Shown: one piece after another, positions 17,963 through 27,982 of the stretch
Numbering within the stretch: position 1 is the first letter of the stretch
How the letters are laid out: each line of letters starts with the position of its first letter
Source: Enterococcus larvae
GTDB lineage: Bacteria > Bacillota > Bacilli > Lactobacillales > Enterococcaceae
Reading direction: 5' to 3'
Length of the DNA stretch: 64,000 bases
Assembly (NCBI RefSeq): GCF_017830045.1
Contig: NZ_JAEDXU010000002.1
Span: 469,109 to 533,108, forward strand
Program-made: the position numbers and the translations under genes
The notes under the pieces: model-generated
Told to the model about the DNA's origin: nothing
The model's database searches: none
What the model saw: only the letters and a program-made list of their open reading frames with translations

Positions 17963-19225
17963 TCACTTAAATCTCTCAGTTTTATACCACTTTGTTGCGG
18001 TCTGTTTATGGAATACGTTCTCCTTGATGTACATGAACATACCGTATGCAGCAACAACCAGCCACATTTGGCTATAAGTTACATACATCAAGCTGATGAC
18101 CCCGATATTACGAAGATTCATTTCTCCTTTTTCAGTACTGATGCTTAAAAATGTGCTGAAAATAAACAGGATGACAGCCAATCCCCACAAAGAATTACTA
18201 AAGCCCTGCAGATTCGTATGGGCATATCCGGATACTGATAATACTAAAAAGACATCAGATAAAACTAGTGAGGTCATCAGCAAAAAATAAATCGATAAAA
18301 AATACAGAATATCAAATCGAATCTTTCTAGCCTTCGGATCAAACAATAGCTTGGCATTTTTTACTATGACATAAATATTCCCTTTGACCCAACGAGTTCT
18401 TTGTCTGAACCAAACAGAAAGCGTCTGAGGCTCCTGTTCCCAAGTAACAGCCTTCGGTTGAAATTTGATCTTATAACCCATCATATAGATCCTAAAGCTG
18501 ATCTCTGTGTCTTCCGCCAGTGCCTTATCATCCCAACCGCCAATTTCTTCGATGATGCTCCTTCGAACGATGAAATTAGTGCCGGGAATCGTACAAAGCT
18601 TGAAGAGCTGGAATCGGCCAGCCTGAGCCATCCACTGAAAAGCTAATGTCTCAACATTGATAAATTTCGTCAGTATGTTTGTTTCCTTATTTCTTGTACG
18701 AAATTTGCCCACTACTGCGCCGTATTCCTCACTATTGACCAGCTCAGCAACTAAATAACGTAATGCATTAGGTTCGGGAGTATTATCTGCATCATAAATT
18801 GCAATGACCTCTCCTTTTGCCTGCTTGAAGCCTATATTTAATGCATTCGATTTGCCTTTACCACCAGTGATATTGTCTGTATTGATCACATGAAGGTTTC
18901 GATCAGGATATTCCTTACCTAAATTGTTTAACAGCTCTGCACTATTGTCGCTGGAATTATCATTGATCACGATGATTTCATACTTATCACGAGGAAAATT
19001 AAAATTCAGCAACGCTTCCACCGTTTTTACAATAACGATTCCTTCGTTATGAGCAGGCACCATGATCGTAACAAAAGGCACCTCCTCTTCATTCAGCTCA
19101 GGCGGATCTTTAGGATCTGTCCGCAGGTAGTAGATATATCCGGCAATAACCAAAATCATGTTAACAATCAACAATGACCAAATAATCAATGTTGCAGCAA
19201 GCATAATGATATCCGTAATTGTCAT
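17963..19225 (-). CDS. Processive GT2 glycosyltransferase (BcsA/PgaC-like)
   Basis: The 420-aa membrane enzyme has an N-terminal helix (about 5-32), a GT-A catalytic domain with D89 (VINDNSSDNS), DAD (145-147), the AEDTE catalytic acid near D239, and QRTRW (275-279, the processive QxxRW motif), then three or four C-terminal helices. This is the core of cellulose, poly-GlcNAc and hyaluronan synthases. It lacks the C-terminal PilZ domain of c-di-GMP-activated BcsA. The sugar polymerised cannot be told from sequence alone. It overlaps the gene before it by ATGA and lies directly before the BcsB-like gene. Confidence 0.88.
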   Translation of the reverse strand: MTITDIIMLAATLIIWSLLIVNMILVIAGYIYYLRTDPKDPPELNEEEVPFVTIMVPAHNEGIVIVKTVEALLNFNFPRDKYEIIVINDNSSDNSAELLNNLGKEYPDRNLHVINTDNITGGKGKSNALNIGFKQAKGEVIAIYDADNTPEPNALRYLVAELVNSEEYGAVVGKFRTRNKETNILTKFINVETLAFQWMAQAGRFQLFKLCTIPGTNFIVRRSIIEEIGGWDDKALAEDTEISFRIYMMGYKIKFQPKAVTWEQEPQTLSVWFRQRTRWVKGNIYVIVKNAKLLFDPKARKIRFDILYFLSIYFLLMTSLVLSDVFLVLSVSGYAHTNLQGFSNSLWGLAVILFIFSTFLSISTEKGEMNLRNIGVISLMYVTYSQMWLVVAAYGMFMYIKENVFHKQTATKWYKTERFK

Positions 19226-20796
19226 TTTTTATCCCCTCCCTGATTAAAAAATTTTGATTTATAATTGCGATTCCCTTGAATAAACAGAAAAACAAGAACA
19301 ACTAAAACAATTCCTATGAACCAGATGAGTCCTGAGTTGACCCTTCGAAAGAAATTTGCAAACAAACCTTTAAATCCCTCTTTCGGCAACTCCGGCTGTT
19401 CATCTGCTACAAATTGGCTGACTGTCTGTCCATTTAAAACAAGGCGACCGTCAATATATTCAATGTTCTGCGTTTGTGTCTGCACTTGAAAATGATAGTT
19501 GGCATCATAGTTCTGACCAAAGTCAAACACGCTATTTTCAATTTGTGCCAACGCAACTGCTTCAGCACTTTCATCAACAGGAAAGTCTATTGCTAAGCTG
19601 ACAGGAAAAGGAAAGGCATATTCTGTATAATTACTGTTTCGAGCCCATTCGATATTTTCCAGACTTTTTAGCGGTAAAGAATAGAATGCAGTCTCATAAA
19701 CCGCAGACCGATTATCCTGTGCACGATAATGGATATTATCCGTTGACGGATTTGCTTCCAGAATAATTGTTTTTCCATAACTCAGTGCATCTGCTCGATA
19801 CTGCGTATCCTGATTCCAATATCCCGGTGCGCTGATGCCGATTGGATAAAGACTACCTGATACAAGTAAACTGATCTGCTCCTCCATGATTCCTCGTAGT
19901 GCATGCCCATCATTTAAATCCGCACCGTTTGCTGCGGGAACTTCTAAAAAGAACAATCCGGATTTCTGTGCATTCGCCAATATACCGGTAAATACTTGAT
20001 ACGTAAGTAAATCATTGTTTTGCTGTGTACTAGTTGAACTCAGCGCATAATACAAAGCCATTTGATTGATCTTATCTATAAACGCATCAGCAACCTTCAT
20101 ATCGTTCAAGGGAGTGAACCCTTTGAATGTCAGCATCGGTTTATACGATTCATTTTCTCCAAGCCATTGTTGAATCAGCTCAGCTGCTTGGAGGAAGACT
20201 GCCCCCTCCGTATCATACATGGGAAGAAATGCTGCCTCTTCCTGTATCACTCCAAATGGATAGCTTTTCTCTTCAATCTCCTGGGCGTGCAGGGTGCCAA
20301 AAATCGTACCGACATCAGTAGCCAGTATCAGGCTTTGATCCTGATAATCCAGCTGCTGTTGGTACTGATTTTTTTGATGATGCAGACTGTATTGCCGGTG
20401 ACTCAGTTGTTTGAAATCGCCGCTGAAGCTCTCTTCTTCATCAGCGGCAACATCCATGCCAATGTGGAGTTTCTTGCCAGTAAACACTGCACGATCTTGG
20501 ATGAATTCCTCAGATCGGATTCCTTTTTCCGACCAGTTTACAAAGGAAATAACCCCTGTATAGATATCCTCGCGTAGTGTGCCTTTCAGATAGTCCTCAT
20601 CTTGAACCGTATCCACACGCACACCTAGACTAGTCAATAAACGCTGCAGTGAGTCTACCTTCTCCTCACCAGAATCAGCAAAATTCAAACTATCGTATAC
20701 AAGGAGGACCCGATCAGTGTCTGCCGCCTCGGCCTTTGCTGAAAACAAGACAGTACCTGCAAGGAAACTTAGGAAGACTAGAAATAATTTTCTCAT
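19222..20796 (-). CDS. Exported membrane-anchored protein of the eps operon
   Basis: This 524-aa protein has a signal peptide (1-24, ending AKAEA), a long extracellular region beginning DRVLLVYDSLNF, and a C-terminal helix (about 489-509) with a basic tail. The opening resembles DUF2334-type, polysaccharide-deacetylase-like domains, but I see no clear catalytic His/Asp set, so function is unassigned. It overlaps both neighbouring eps genes by 4 bp (ATGA), so translation is tightly coupled and a structural role in the secretion complex is likely. Confidence 0.7.
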   Translation of the reverse strand: MRKLFLVFLSFLAGTVLFSAKAEAADTDRVLLVYDSLNFADSGEEKVDSLQRLLTSLGVRVDTVQDEDYLKGTLREDIYTGVISFVNWSEKGIRSEEFIQDRAVFTGKKLHIGMDVAADEEESFSGDFKQLSHRQYSLHHQKNQYQQQLDYQDQSLILATDVGTIFGTLHAQEIEEKSYPFGVIQEEAAFLPMYDTEGAVFLQAAELIQQWLGENESYKPMLTFKGFTPLNDMKVADAFIDKINQMALYYALSSTSTQQNNDLLTYQVFTGILANAQKSGLFFLEVPAANGADLNDGHALRGIMEEQISLLVSGSLYPIGISAPGYWNQDTQYRADALSYGKTIILEANPSTDNIHYRAQDNRSAVYETAFYSLPLKSLENIEWARNSNYTEYAFPFPVSLAIDFPVDESAEAVALAQIENSVFDFGQNYDANYHFQVQTQTQNIEYIDGRLVLNGQTVSQFVADEQPELPKEGFKGLFANFFRRVNSGLIWFIGIVLVVLVFLFIQGNRNYKSKFFNQGGDKK

Positions 20797-22262
20797 TCAA
20801 CAGACCTCCTTTCATCAGACCAAAAACGACCGCCCAGCATATCTGTGATGAAAATCAAAAGAATCAAGTCAAAATAAACAGATGTCAAGAACAAATGTCG
20901 TGTAAAATCTGCATCGCCTGTGTAAATCACAGCAACAATGAACGTCATGAAAAAATTAACGAATAGACCGAGTATGATAAAGAAGCGGAAACATAGCCAA
21001 CGTTCCTTCTTTCTAAGTCCTTGATAAAAACCGATCCCGTAAACAAATAAAATCACAGCTGCCAGAAGTAAGAAAAAACCAAAGTTCTTTGGAAAAGCTG
21101 CTGCTTTGATTTGACTGAACAATGCAAAAAAATGCGTTTTTTGCCCAGCCTCCCTACTATCCTTCTCTAAATAATTCCCCAACTCATTAGGCTTCACTAG
21201 ATACATGTCCTGTACTCCTAATGTTAGGAGCTTCGATAGTTCCTGCGGATTAAGCAAATAGGAAGCTGTGATCCACAAATAATTGGTTTGGTTGATCAGA
21301 TCTGCTTTAAGGGTTTCCGAGCTCAGAGGTACAGGTGAGAATTCATCATAATAGCTGGTACCTCTAAGCAAACTATACTGAGGGTTCACATCCCCTTCGG
21401 CGAGTATTTCTTCCGGGGAGTCAGCGTTTAGATTCAGCCCTCTATTCACACTATGATAAACATCGCGGTCATAGGTAATATCCGGCGTCAGTGCGTATAG
21501 TGTTACAAACATCCCAGTTAAACCTAGAACTGTCGCGATCAACGTGAGCTGCTGCGTACGATTCGACAAATATGTCAACAAGCCTGCTGCTGCAATCACA
21601 ACACCGATTATCAAAAATAGAAACTGCCGATATGCTCCAATAAAGACAAGAACAGAAACAAGCATGCAGATCGAAAAGCCATACACACTTGTCTTCACTC
21701 TGAAAAAGTAGAAAAGAACAGCAGCAAAATACAGCAGCCCAATATATGCAGCCGCTTCAGGATAAAACGAATTAAAATAGATGATGTACATCCCATCGCC
21801 AAACATGAATCCGAGAATCACAGCAGAAATGTATCCTCGACTTTTCTTCATCCCAAATGTCAGTGCACGTGTCAGTAAATAAATTGCCGGTAATAAAGCT
21901 GCCAGATAAACCAATCCTAAAAAGCGAAGATCAAACAGACTGCTGCTGAAAAATAGTTTGTTCAGCCAAATCGCAACTGTGATGAACAGCTGACCTGTAG
22001 ATAAAAAACCAGTAGTTGTCTCATTATAGAATTGTCGGATACCATAGATATTTTGAAAATAGCTATTGTACTGATAGTTATCTGGATTTTGAATATATAA
22101 ATCATTTGAATTAAGAATCATGAAATAATCACCATTATCTGCCAGTCCGTTGATTGGCGGAACAAACAACAGTAAAATTGCTGGTATCCCAACAATCAAT
22201 ACAGCCAGCCAAGCCGGCGATATATAGCGACTCAACGAGTTCACAAAATTTCTGACCTTCAT
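20793..22262 (-). CDS. Polytopic membrane protein, possible lipid-linked glycosyltransferase
   Basis: The 489-aa protein has about 11-12 predicted membrane helices. A first extracellular loop holds PINGLADNGDYF, an Asp-containing motif in the position where GT-C glycosyltransferases (PMT/GT39-like) keep their catalytic acid. A second long outer loop lies at about 265-370. It may modify the polymer or anchor it, but this is inference from topology and context. It lies 21 bp after the GH8-like gene and overlaps the next gene by ATGA. Confidence 0.65.
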   Translation of the reverse strand: MKVRNFVNSLSRYISPAWLAVLIVGIPAILLLFVPPINGLADNGDYFMILNSNDLYIQNPDNYQYNSYFQNIYGIRQFYNETTTGFLSTGQLFITVAIWLNKLFFSSSLFDLRFLGLVYLAALLPAIYLLTRALTFGMKKSRGYISAVILGFMFGDGMYIIYFNSFYPEAAAYIGLLYFAAVLFYFFRVKTSVYGFSICMLVSVLVFIGAYRQFLFLIIGVVIAAAGLLTYLSNRTQQLTLIATVLGLTGMFVTLYALTPDITYDRDVYHSVNRGLNLNADSPEEILAEGDVNPQYSLLRGTSYYDEFSPVPLSSETLKADLINQTNYLWITASYLLNPQELSKLLTLGVQDMYLVKPNELGNYLEKDSREAGQKTHFFALFSQIKAAAFPKNFGFFLLLAAVILFVYGIGFYQGLRKKERWLCFRFFIILGLFVNFFMTFIVAVIYTGDADFTRHLFLTSVYFDLILLIFITDMLGGRFWSDERRSVE

Positions 22263-22283
22263 TGTTGCCCCCTCATTTCCCCA

Positions 22284-23453
22284 TTAAAACCCATAGGCTA
22301 AAAGTGCCATTAAATTATTAAACGAGTACACTTCCTTTGTAAGCGGATCGCCAATGCCCCCATAAAGAACATTTGTAGCATCCATTGTCTGAAAATTTTC
22401 CAAAACTGATAGGGCTTGTGTATACAGCTCATCATCATTGGTAAAATACCCAATCAGTGCTGCTATTGCGTAGCTGGCCGCTGATTGATTTTTATCCACT
22501 GGATTGCCATTCAAATCGTAAGCATTGAATAGTGTTCCTTTTGCAACGTGCTCTTTCACAAATTCCAAACTGTTTGGATCTGCTTCTCCGATTTCTGCCA
22601 AATAGCGGATCGTTAATAAGGATTCAATGATATTTATATTGTCTCCATCCAAATATTTCTCTGATTTATAGCTGTATCTCTGGTGATATAACGGAAATTC
22701 ATCAGAAATATAGCCGTTTTTAGCGATATTCACTTGGTATTGCAGGTATTTCGCATCAATATCATGCAGCTGATACAGATAACTCAGCGTTCTGTAATCC
22801 AAATAGAAGAGAGAAATTTCCTGAGATTTCTCATCATTTTTCACATCGTAAAAATCAATCAATAATCCATCATTTGTGGAATGTTGAATAAATTTTTCAG
22901 TAAAATCCTGAATGTCCTCATCATAGTCAGTGGTATCAAAATTAGCCTTTGCTATAATCAACGCCCGAAAAATACGCAGATCATCCAAGCTGGCATTAAC
23001 ATCATATTTGACACCCTTATCCGTTACCCGGTAGCTGAATTGCGTACCATCATAGAAAGTATCCACTGTTCTTTTATAAAAGACATCAAACCGCCCTTTT
23101 GTATCTTTAGCTGCAAGATCCAGAAGATACAGGCCGGCCGATTCACTTAATAAATCATGACCTGTGGCAACATTTTGCTGTTCTTCATTAGGCAGATAAT
23201 TTGTGATGATATTGCCGTCCTTCATCAGTTTCTGCTGAATAAATGTTTTCAGCAGTGATCTGCGATTTTGAATTTCTTCATTGGATCGCCCAAAGGTCAA
23301 TAGAAAATCCTCCGGTTTACTGGTCATCATATTTTTCACACCCTCATCGATTGACGGGACCTCTATTGTTGTTTTTTGGTTGCTGTGCCAAAAAAAGAAG
23401 CCTCCTGCCCCTACTAACACAACAATAATAAGAAGCATTATACGCTTTTTCAT
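22284..23453 (-). CDS. GH8-like glycoside hydrolase, membrane-anchored
   Basis: The 389-aa protein has one N-terminal membrane helix (about 5-22) and an extracellular alpha/alpha-barrel region resembling glycoside hydrolase family 8 (BcsZ endoglucanases). LLSESAGLYLL (E104) is where GH8 has its catalytic acid in SEGQ-type motifs, and NASLDDLRIFRAL (D157/D158) matches the catalytic-base segment. Synthase operons often carry a hydrolase that trims or edits the polymer. It is the first gene of the eps operon. A plausible promoter TTGGTA-18-TAGAAT lies upstream, with GAGGAATT before the ATG. Confidence 0.72.
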   Translation of the reverse strand: MKKRIMLLIIVVLVGAGGFFFWHSNQKTTIEVPSIDEGVKNMMTSKPEDFLLTFGRSNEEIQNRRSLLKTFIQQKLMKDGNIITNYLPNEEQQNVATGHDLLSESAGLYLLDLAAKDTKGRFDVFYKRTVDTFYDGTQFSYRVTDKGVKYDVNASLDDLRIFRALIIAKANFDTTDYDEDIQDFTEKFIQHSTNDGLLIDFYDVKNDEKSQEISLFYLDYRTLSYLYQLHDIDAKYLQYQVNIAKNGYISDEFPLYHQRYSYKSEKYLDGDNINIIESLLTIRYLAEIGEADPNSLEFVKEHVAKGTLFNAYDLNGNPVDKNQSAASYAIAALIGYFTNDDELYTQALSVLENFQTMDATNVLYGGIGDPLTKEVYSFNNLMALLAYGF

Positions 23454-23608
23454 AATTCCTCATACCTTCACAATATTTTTCTTCATTCTACAATCTTGTG
23501 TTCTTTTTTACCAATGAAAGCCCCTGACATACCACGTAAAACAAAGTGCAGAGAGCACATCTCCGAAAAATAATTTAACTGTTAAGGAAAAAATCTTGTC
23601 ATCTTTTA

Positions 23609-23637
23609 TTGCAATGACCGAAGGGATTCGGTATAAT
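23609..23637 (+). promoter_or_regulatory. rpsT promoter
   Basis: TTGCAA (23609-23614), a 17-bp spacer and TATAAT (23632-23637) form a strong sigma-A promoter. About 65 bp of leader follow before the rpsT start. Confidence 0.8.
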
Positions 23638-23703
23638 GATTACTGTTGAATTACATTTTGGATACCCAATATGTAAGACCTTATTTTATCGGAGGTGAAA
23701 GAA

Positions 23704-23958
23704 ATGCCAAATATTGAATCTGCAATCAAACGTGTACGTACTTCTGCAAACGCGAATGCTAAAAATTCATCTCAAACAAACGCTATGCGTACAGCTATCA
23801 AGAAATTTGAAGAAGCTGTAGCTGCTGGAGCTGACAATGTAGATGCACTTTATAAAGACGCTGTAAAAGCTGTTGATATGGCTGAAACTAAAGGTTTAAT
23901 CCATAAAAACAAAGCGAACCGCGATAAATCTCGCTTAAGCAAACAATTAGCTAAATAA
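23704..23958 (+). CDS. rpsT: 30S ribosomal protein S20
   Basis: This is an 84-aa basic helical protein binding 16S rRNA in the small subunit. [21 protein letters not shown] and the [13 protein letters not shown] tail are typical of S20. The ATG at 23704 follows GGAGGTGAAAG, and the in-frame extension to 23695 would run through the ribosome site. It is a single-gene unit with its own promoter and terminator, convergent with holA as in many Firmicutes. Confidence 0.97.
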   Translation: MPNIESAIKRVRTSANANAKNSSQTNAMRTAIKKFEEAVAAGADNVDALYKDAVKAVDMAETKGLIHKNKANRDKSRLSKQLAK

Positions 23959-23968
23959 TTGACCTTTT

Positions 23969-23997
23969 AGAAGCTGACAGCTGTCAGCTTCTTTTTT
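23969..23997 (+). terminator. rpsT terminator
   Basis: The perfect 24-nt palindrome is made of AGAAGCTGACAG and CTGTCAGCTTCT, followed by six T. Confidence 0.9.
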
Positions 23998-24005
23998 GTA
24001 CAAAA

Positions 24006-24042
24006 AAACGGATGTGGTGATCAGTCGATCACACATCCGTTT
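24006..24042 (-). terminator. Terminator at the end of the com/holA genes
   Basis: AAACGGATGTGGTGATC pairs with GATCACACATCCGTTT (one bulged G) over loop AGTC. A T-run follows on the minus strand, downstream of holA. Confidence 0.85.
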
Positions 24043-24085
24043 ACTATTTCCTTCTACTGATTGTATCTTCCATGCTCATCTCTTG

Positions 24086-25123
24086 TCAGCTTGGCTGCTT
24101 TGTCTGCCCTGATATTTTGAGAATGAACAACTCAAACAGCAGCTCTTTATCCATTTTCCCAGTTTTTACGATAAAATCATTTTCTACAAGCTCATCAAAA
24201 ATTTTCTCTAATCGCGCCAGTTCAAACCGTTTGCTTTGCTGCAGTCCAAGTTTGATCCGATAAGGATGGACCTTTAACGCTTCAGCTATATTTGCCTGCT
24301 GATACCCAAGCTGGCTTAGAATCTTGATTTGCAGCAAAAGGCGTATTTGACTTAGTAAAATTGCTGAAAGCTTGATTGTTTCTTCTCCCTGCAGTAATAA
24401 GTCCTCATACGTCTGTAATGCTTTCCCGCTATTTCCTGAAAGGATTTCTGAGCTCAAATCAAACACATTGTGCTCCAAAGACTTTGGAACCAGCGCTTCA
24501 ACAGTAGATAGAAGGATTCTTTTTTCATCAGAAGAAAACAAATAGAGCTTCTGCAGTTCCCCCATGATTTTAGTTAGTTGAAAATCTGACAAATGCAATA
24601 ACAGGTCAAATGCCTTAGGTTCTATTTCGTATCCTTCACTTTGGATTGATTGCTGAACATAGCTTCTTAATGCCTTATCGTCCATAGGAGAAACGTCCAC
24701 AACAGCTGCTGTTTTCTTTAAGAGCTTCGTTACTTTTTTTCTTTCATCAAGCTTTTCCACACTTGCATGAAAAACTAATATAGTCGATTCTGATGGCTGC
24801 TCTAAGTAATCTGTCAGCTCCTTGATATCATGCTCAATTCCATTATTTTTTTTCTCACTAGTTAGAAAATAAGGATTCTCAACAAAGACCAAACGATGGT
24901 CACCAAAAAAGGGCAGCGTTTCTGCCTCTGCCAAAGCAACAGAGAGAGAGACCTCTTCCATATCGTATGAAGTCACATTAAACTCATCGTCTCCCGATTC
25001 AAAAAGCTGAGACAGCAGTTCTGTCTTAAACAGCTCGCTTAAATATATCTCGGTTCCTAAAACCAGATATATCGGAGCGATTTTCTTTTCTCTGATTTCT
25101 TTCAATACTGTCTGCAAACTCAA
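24086..25123 (-). CDS. holA: DNA polymerase III delta subunit
   Basis: HolA opens the sliding clamp in the clamp-loader complex at the replication fork. The 345-aa length, the N-terminal KKIAPIYLVLGTE and the overall three-domain AAA-like layout match YqeN/HolA of Firmicutes. Start is TTG, preceded by AGAGGGA at the proper distance. It lies 50 bp downstream of comEC on the same strand, the usual comE-holA-rpsT neighbourhood. Confidence 0.93.
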   Translation of the reverse strand: MSLQTVLKEIREKKIAPIYLVLGTEIYLSELFKTELLSQLFESGDDEFNVTSYDMEEVSLSVALAEAETLPFFGDHRLVFVENPYFLTSEKKNNGIEHDIKELTDYLEQPSESTILVFHASVEKLDERKKVTKLLKKTAAVVDVSPMDDKALRSYVQQSIQSEGYEIEPKAFDLLLHLSDFQLTKIMGELQKLYLFSSDEKRILLSTVEALVPKSLEHNVFDLSSEILSGNSGKALQTYEDLLLQGEETIKLSAILLSQIRLLLQIKILSQLGYQQANIAEALKVHPYRIKLGLQQSKRFELARLEKIFDELVENDFIVKTGKMDKELLFELFILKISGQTKQPS

Positions 25124-25173
25124 TTTGATCCCTCTTTTCTCCTATTCATCCTACCATTACTACCAGACAAAAT

Positions 25174-27501
25174 CTAGTCAGAATCTAAAATAGTCTTCAC
25201 ATCAGAAATAGGCAGAAACGGCGACCACTCGTAGTAGATCATCCCTTCCTGATCCGTCCTGAAAATCTCCACATCATTCTCTTCTAATGTCTGTATGGTA
25301 TCTTCGTGGGGATGGCCAAATCGGTTATTCCTGCCACAGGAAATGATGGCTTGAGTCGGTTCTACTGTCTCAATGAACGTTTTGCTGCTTGATGTCCTGC
25401 TACCATGATGGCCAACCTTTAGAATGTCAACAGGCAGCTTCGGATACTTTCTTACCAGCTCAGCTTCTCCTTCAGCCTCTAGGTCTCCTGTGAATAAAAA
25501 ATGTGCAGCTGCTATCTCTGTATGAAGCACCAATGAATCGTTATTCTCCCCTTTTCCGGCAGTTGAAGGTGCCAAAACATTCAATTGAAAAAAGCTATCG
25601 ATTTTCTGCCCTGCAAGTAACCGATAAAAGCTGGTCCCTTTTTCAGACAGTTGTTGAATCACTGCCCTAAACTGTGAATCCAGTTCTGCTCCTTCCGGAA
25701 AATAAACAGCCGTAATAAATATTTTCTCACTGATCGACAGCAAATCGCCCATATGATCTGTATCAGAATGAGTGATAAACACCTTATCAAGCTTTTTTAT
25801 CCCTCTACTTTTCAAAAAAGGAATGACTGTGTATTCCGCATTGCTTTTTTGATTCTGGCGTACTTTCCACTCTTCTTTTGAAAACATGAGTTTTCCACCA
25901 GTATCTATTAGTATTGCCTCTTGGTGGAAAGGTGCTTGAATCAATATGCTGTCCCCCTGTCCTACATCTATGTAGGCGACGATTCCCAACTGCAGAACAT
26001 ATTTTTGACCCGCAAAAAGCAGCAGAAAACCTAACAATAGAACTGAGCGCTTCCAATTCACAGCCAAGTCGTTTACAATCAGAAAAATCAATAACAGCTC
26101 TGCCAAAAAAAGCCAAACTGGAATCTGACCAGTTACGACAGAAAAATGATTCACTTCTCCTAAGAAATGAAAACAAGATGTCAGATAGCGTAAGGCATAT
26201 TCAAAGAGAGGTTCAATAGGAGATGTATAAATTAAAAAGGAAGATATAAAGATGATTGTCAGTGCAGGCAACAGTATTTTTTCAAAAAAAGGGACCAGTA
26301 AGAATGTCAAAAAAATCCCTATCGGTTGCCATTCATGGGTAGTAACAGCTACCAGCGGTAATGTAAGCAATGACAATACCGCAGAAAAGCAGAAGGTTTG
26401 TACGATTGGTTGATGGATGCGATTTAAAGGAGGACGGATAAACATGATAAAGAAGGAAAGAAAGTAGCTATACTGCCCAGCTAAAGAAAATAGCGTATAG
26501 GGATCGAGGACTATTGCAAAGAAGATGGTCAAGCTCCATACATCTAAAGGAGACCATGTCAGCTGAAATTTCCGGCCAACAGCAGATAGGTTGTTTTGGA
26601 GCAATGCACGGAGAACACTGATTGAAAAACCAGTCAATCCGGCAAATGCAAAAGAAATCAAGAGCTGCAGCCAGAAATACTGTTCCAAGCTCACACCCAG
26701 CCTCAATGCTGTAAAACGAAACAACTGCAAAAAGAACAGGACATGCATACCAGATAAGCTGAATAAATGAAGAATGCCCAGGTGATTGAAGGTATCTGTC
26801 AGCTCAGCATCATTACTGCGTTCTCCGAACAATAAAATTTGACTATATGTGACAGTAGTATCAGAAAATCGCTGCTCACAATACAGAAGCAATCGCTTCC
26901 TAATCAATGTGAGCTGAGCAGGAATATCATATAATGGACTATTCTCAGGTTTCAGCTTATGAATTTTTTCGATTGTCAGGATTTGGTTGATACGCTTGAT
27001 ACTAAGCGTTTCTCGATAATCAAAGCCATTTAGATTCGTCCTTGGCAAAGGTCGATCTAGCGTTCCCGATATAACCGCCATAAGTGTGCTGTCACGATGC
27101 TTCCACTCCTGCTGTTCCTGTTCTGTGGAAAGCTGATAAAACGCTCGTACACGCTGCTTCAGCCCGTTAGAGTGAACAGTCCCTTCCAGCTGTAAAACAT
27201 CACCATTTACATGAATCTTATCTGCCTGTATTTGTAACTTGGCTTCACTGATCGGTCCTGAAGATTCAACCTCCTGTTCTTCTCTTAAATAGAGAGTTAA
27301 TAAAAATGGCAACAGAAAAAAACTGAACAGAAAACCGGAAGTGATAACTCTTCGATTTCCTGTTCGAAGAAGCCGGATCAGAGTAAAGAGACAGAAGATC
27401 ACGGTAATACTGTTCATGTGTAAGATCAGACAATTAACAGCTACGGCAAAAGCTGTAGGAAAAATCCAAACGTTACTCAGTTCCAGAAGGTGGGTTCTCA
27501 A
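25174..27501 (-). CDS. comEC: Competence DNA channel protein ComEC
   Basis: The 775-aa protein forms the membrane channel that brings single-stranded DNA into the cell during transformation. N-terminal helices lead into an OB-like region (80-170), then the Competence domain with many helices, including ILLFGERSND and LFSLSGMHVLFFLQL. A C-terminal metallo-beta-lactamase-like domain has THSDTDHMGDL and VGHHGSRTSSS, close to the HxHxDH nuclease motif but with Ser where its second His would be. It begins with TTG inside the 3' end of comEB (29-bp overlap). The gene is intact. Confidence 0.93.
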   Translation of the reverse strand: MRTHLLELSNVWIFPTAFAVAVNCLILHMNSITVIFCLFTLIRLLRTGNRRVITSGFLFSFFLLPFLLTLYLREEQEVESSGPISEAKLQIQADKIHVNGDVLQLEGTVHSNGLKQRVRAFYQLSTEQEQQEWKHRDSTLMAVISGTLDRPLPRTNLNGFDYRETLSIKRINQILTIEKIHKLKPENSPLYDIPAQLTLIRKRLLLYCEQRFSDTTVTYSQILLFGERSNDAELTDTFNHLGILHLFSLSGMHVLFFLQLFRFTALRLGVSLEQYFWLQLLISFAFAGLTGFSISVLRALLQNNLSAVGRKFQLTWSPLDVWSLTIFFAIVLDPYTLFSLAGQYSYFLSFFIMFIRPPLNRIHQPIVQTFCFSAVLSLLTLPLVAVTTHEWQPIGIFLTFLLVPFFEKILLPALTIIFISSFLIYTSPIEPLFEYALRYLTSCFHFLGEVNHFSVVTGQIPVWLFLAELLLIFLIVNDLAVNWKRSVLLLGFLLLFAGQKYVLQLGIVAYIDVGQGDSILIQAPFHQEAILIDTGGKLMFSKEEWKVRQNQKSNAEYTVIPFLKSRGIKKLDKVFITHSDTDHMGDLLSISEKIFITAVYFPEGAELDSQFRAVIQQLSEKGTSFYRLLAGQKIDSFFQLNVLAPSTAGKGENNDSLVLHTEIAAAHFLFTGDLEAEGEAELVRKYPKLPVDILKVGHHGSRTSSSKTFIETVEPTQAIISCGRNNRFGHPHEDTIQTLEENDVEIFRTDQEGMIYYEWSPFLPISDVKTILDSD

Positions 27502-27982
27502 GGGTATTTGTTTCCTCTTCTCCTAATTGAAGCTCAGCAAAATATTTTTTCGATAGTGTTACTTTGTCAGCAGTTGCACCGGCCTTGGCAATCAATTCGA
27601 CTGCATAAGGGTCGTTTCTATAATCCTTCAGATAATGGATCTTCTTGATTCCGGCCTGCAGAACCATCTTCGTACATTGCAAGCACGGAAAATGAGTCAC
27701 GTAAATCTCTGCACCTTCAGTTGGAATACCGAACTTTGCACATTGAAGAACTGCGTTCATTTCTGCATGGATCGTTCTAACGCAATGTCCATCCACAACA
27801 TAACAATCTTCATCAATACAATGTACATCTCCGCTGACAGAGCCGTTATAGCCGCCAGCGATGATTCGCTTATCACGGACAATCGTCGCTCCTACCTCTA
27901 GTCTCGTGCAGGTACTTCTTAATGCCAACAGCACACTTTGCGCCATAAAATACTGGTCCCATGGGATACGTTCTAAAGTCAT
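27473..27982 (-). CDS. comEB: ComEB, deoxycytidylate deaminase family
   Basis: The 169-aa zinc deaminase carries H72-A-E (HAEMNA) and C100/C103 (PCLQC), the zinc ligands and proton-shuttle Glu of dCMP deaminases, which convert dCMP to dUMP for thymidylate synthesis. In Firmicutes the gene sits in the comE operon, though its role in DNA uptake is dispensable in Bacillus. GAGGAGAATAG precedes the ATG. It overlaps comEC by 29 bp and lies 272 bp after comEA. Confidence 0.94.
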   Translation of the reverse strand: MTLERIPWDQYFMAQSVLLALRSTCTRLEVGATIVRDKRIIAGGYNGSVSGDVHCIDEDCYVVDGHCVRTIHAEMNAVLQCAKFGIPTEGAEIYVTHFPCLQCTKMVLQAGIKKIHYLKDYRNDPYAVELIAKAGATADKVTLSKKYFAELQLGEEETNTLENPPSGTE

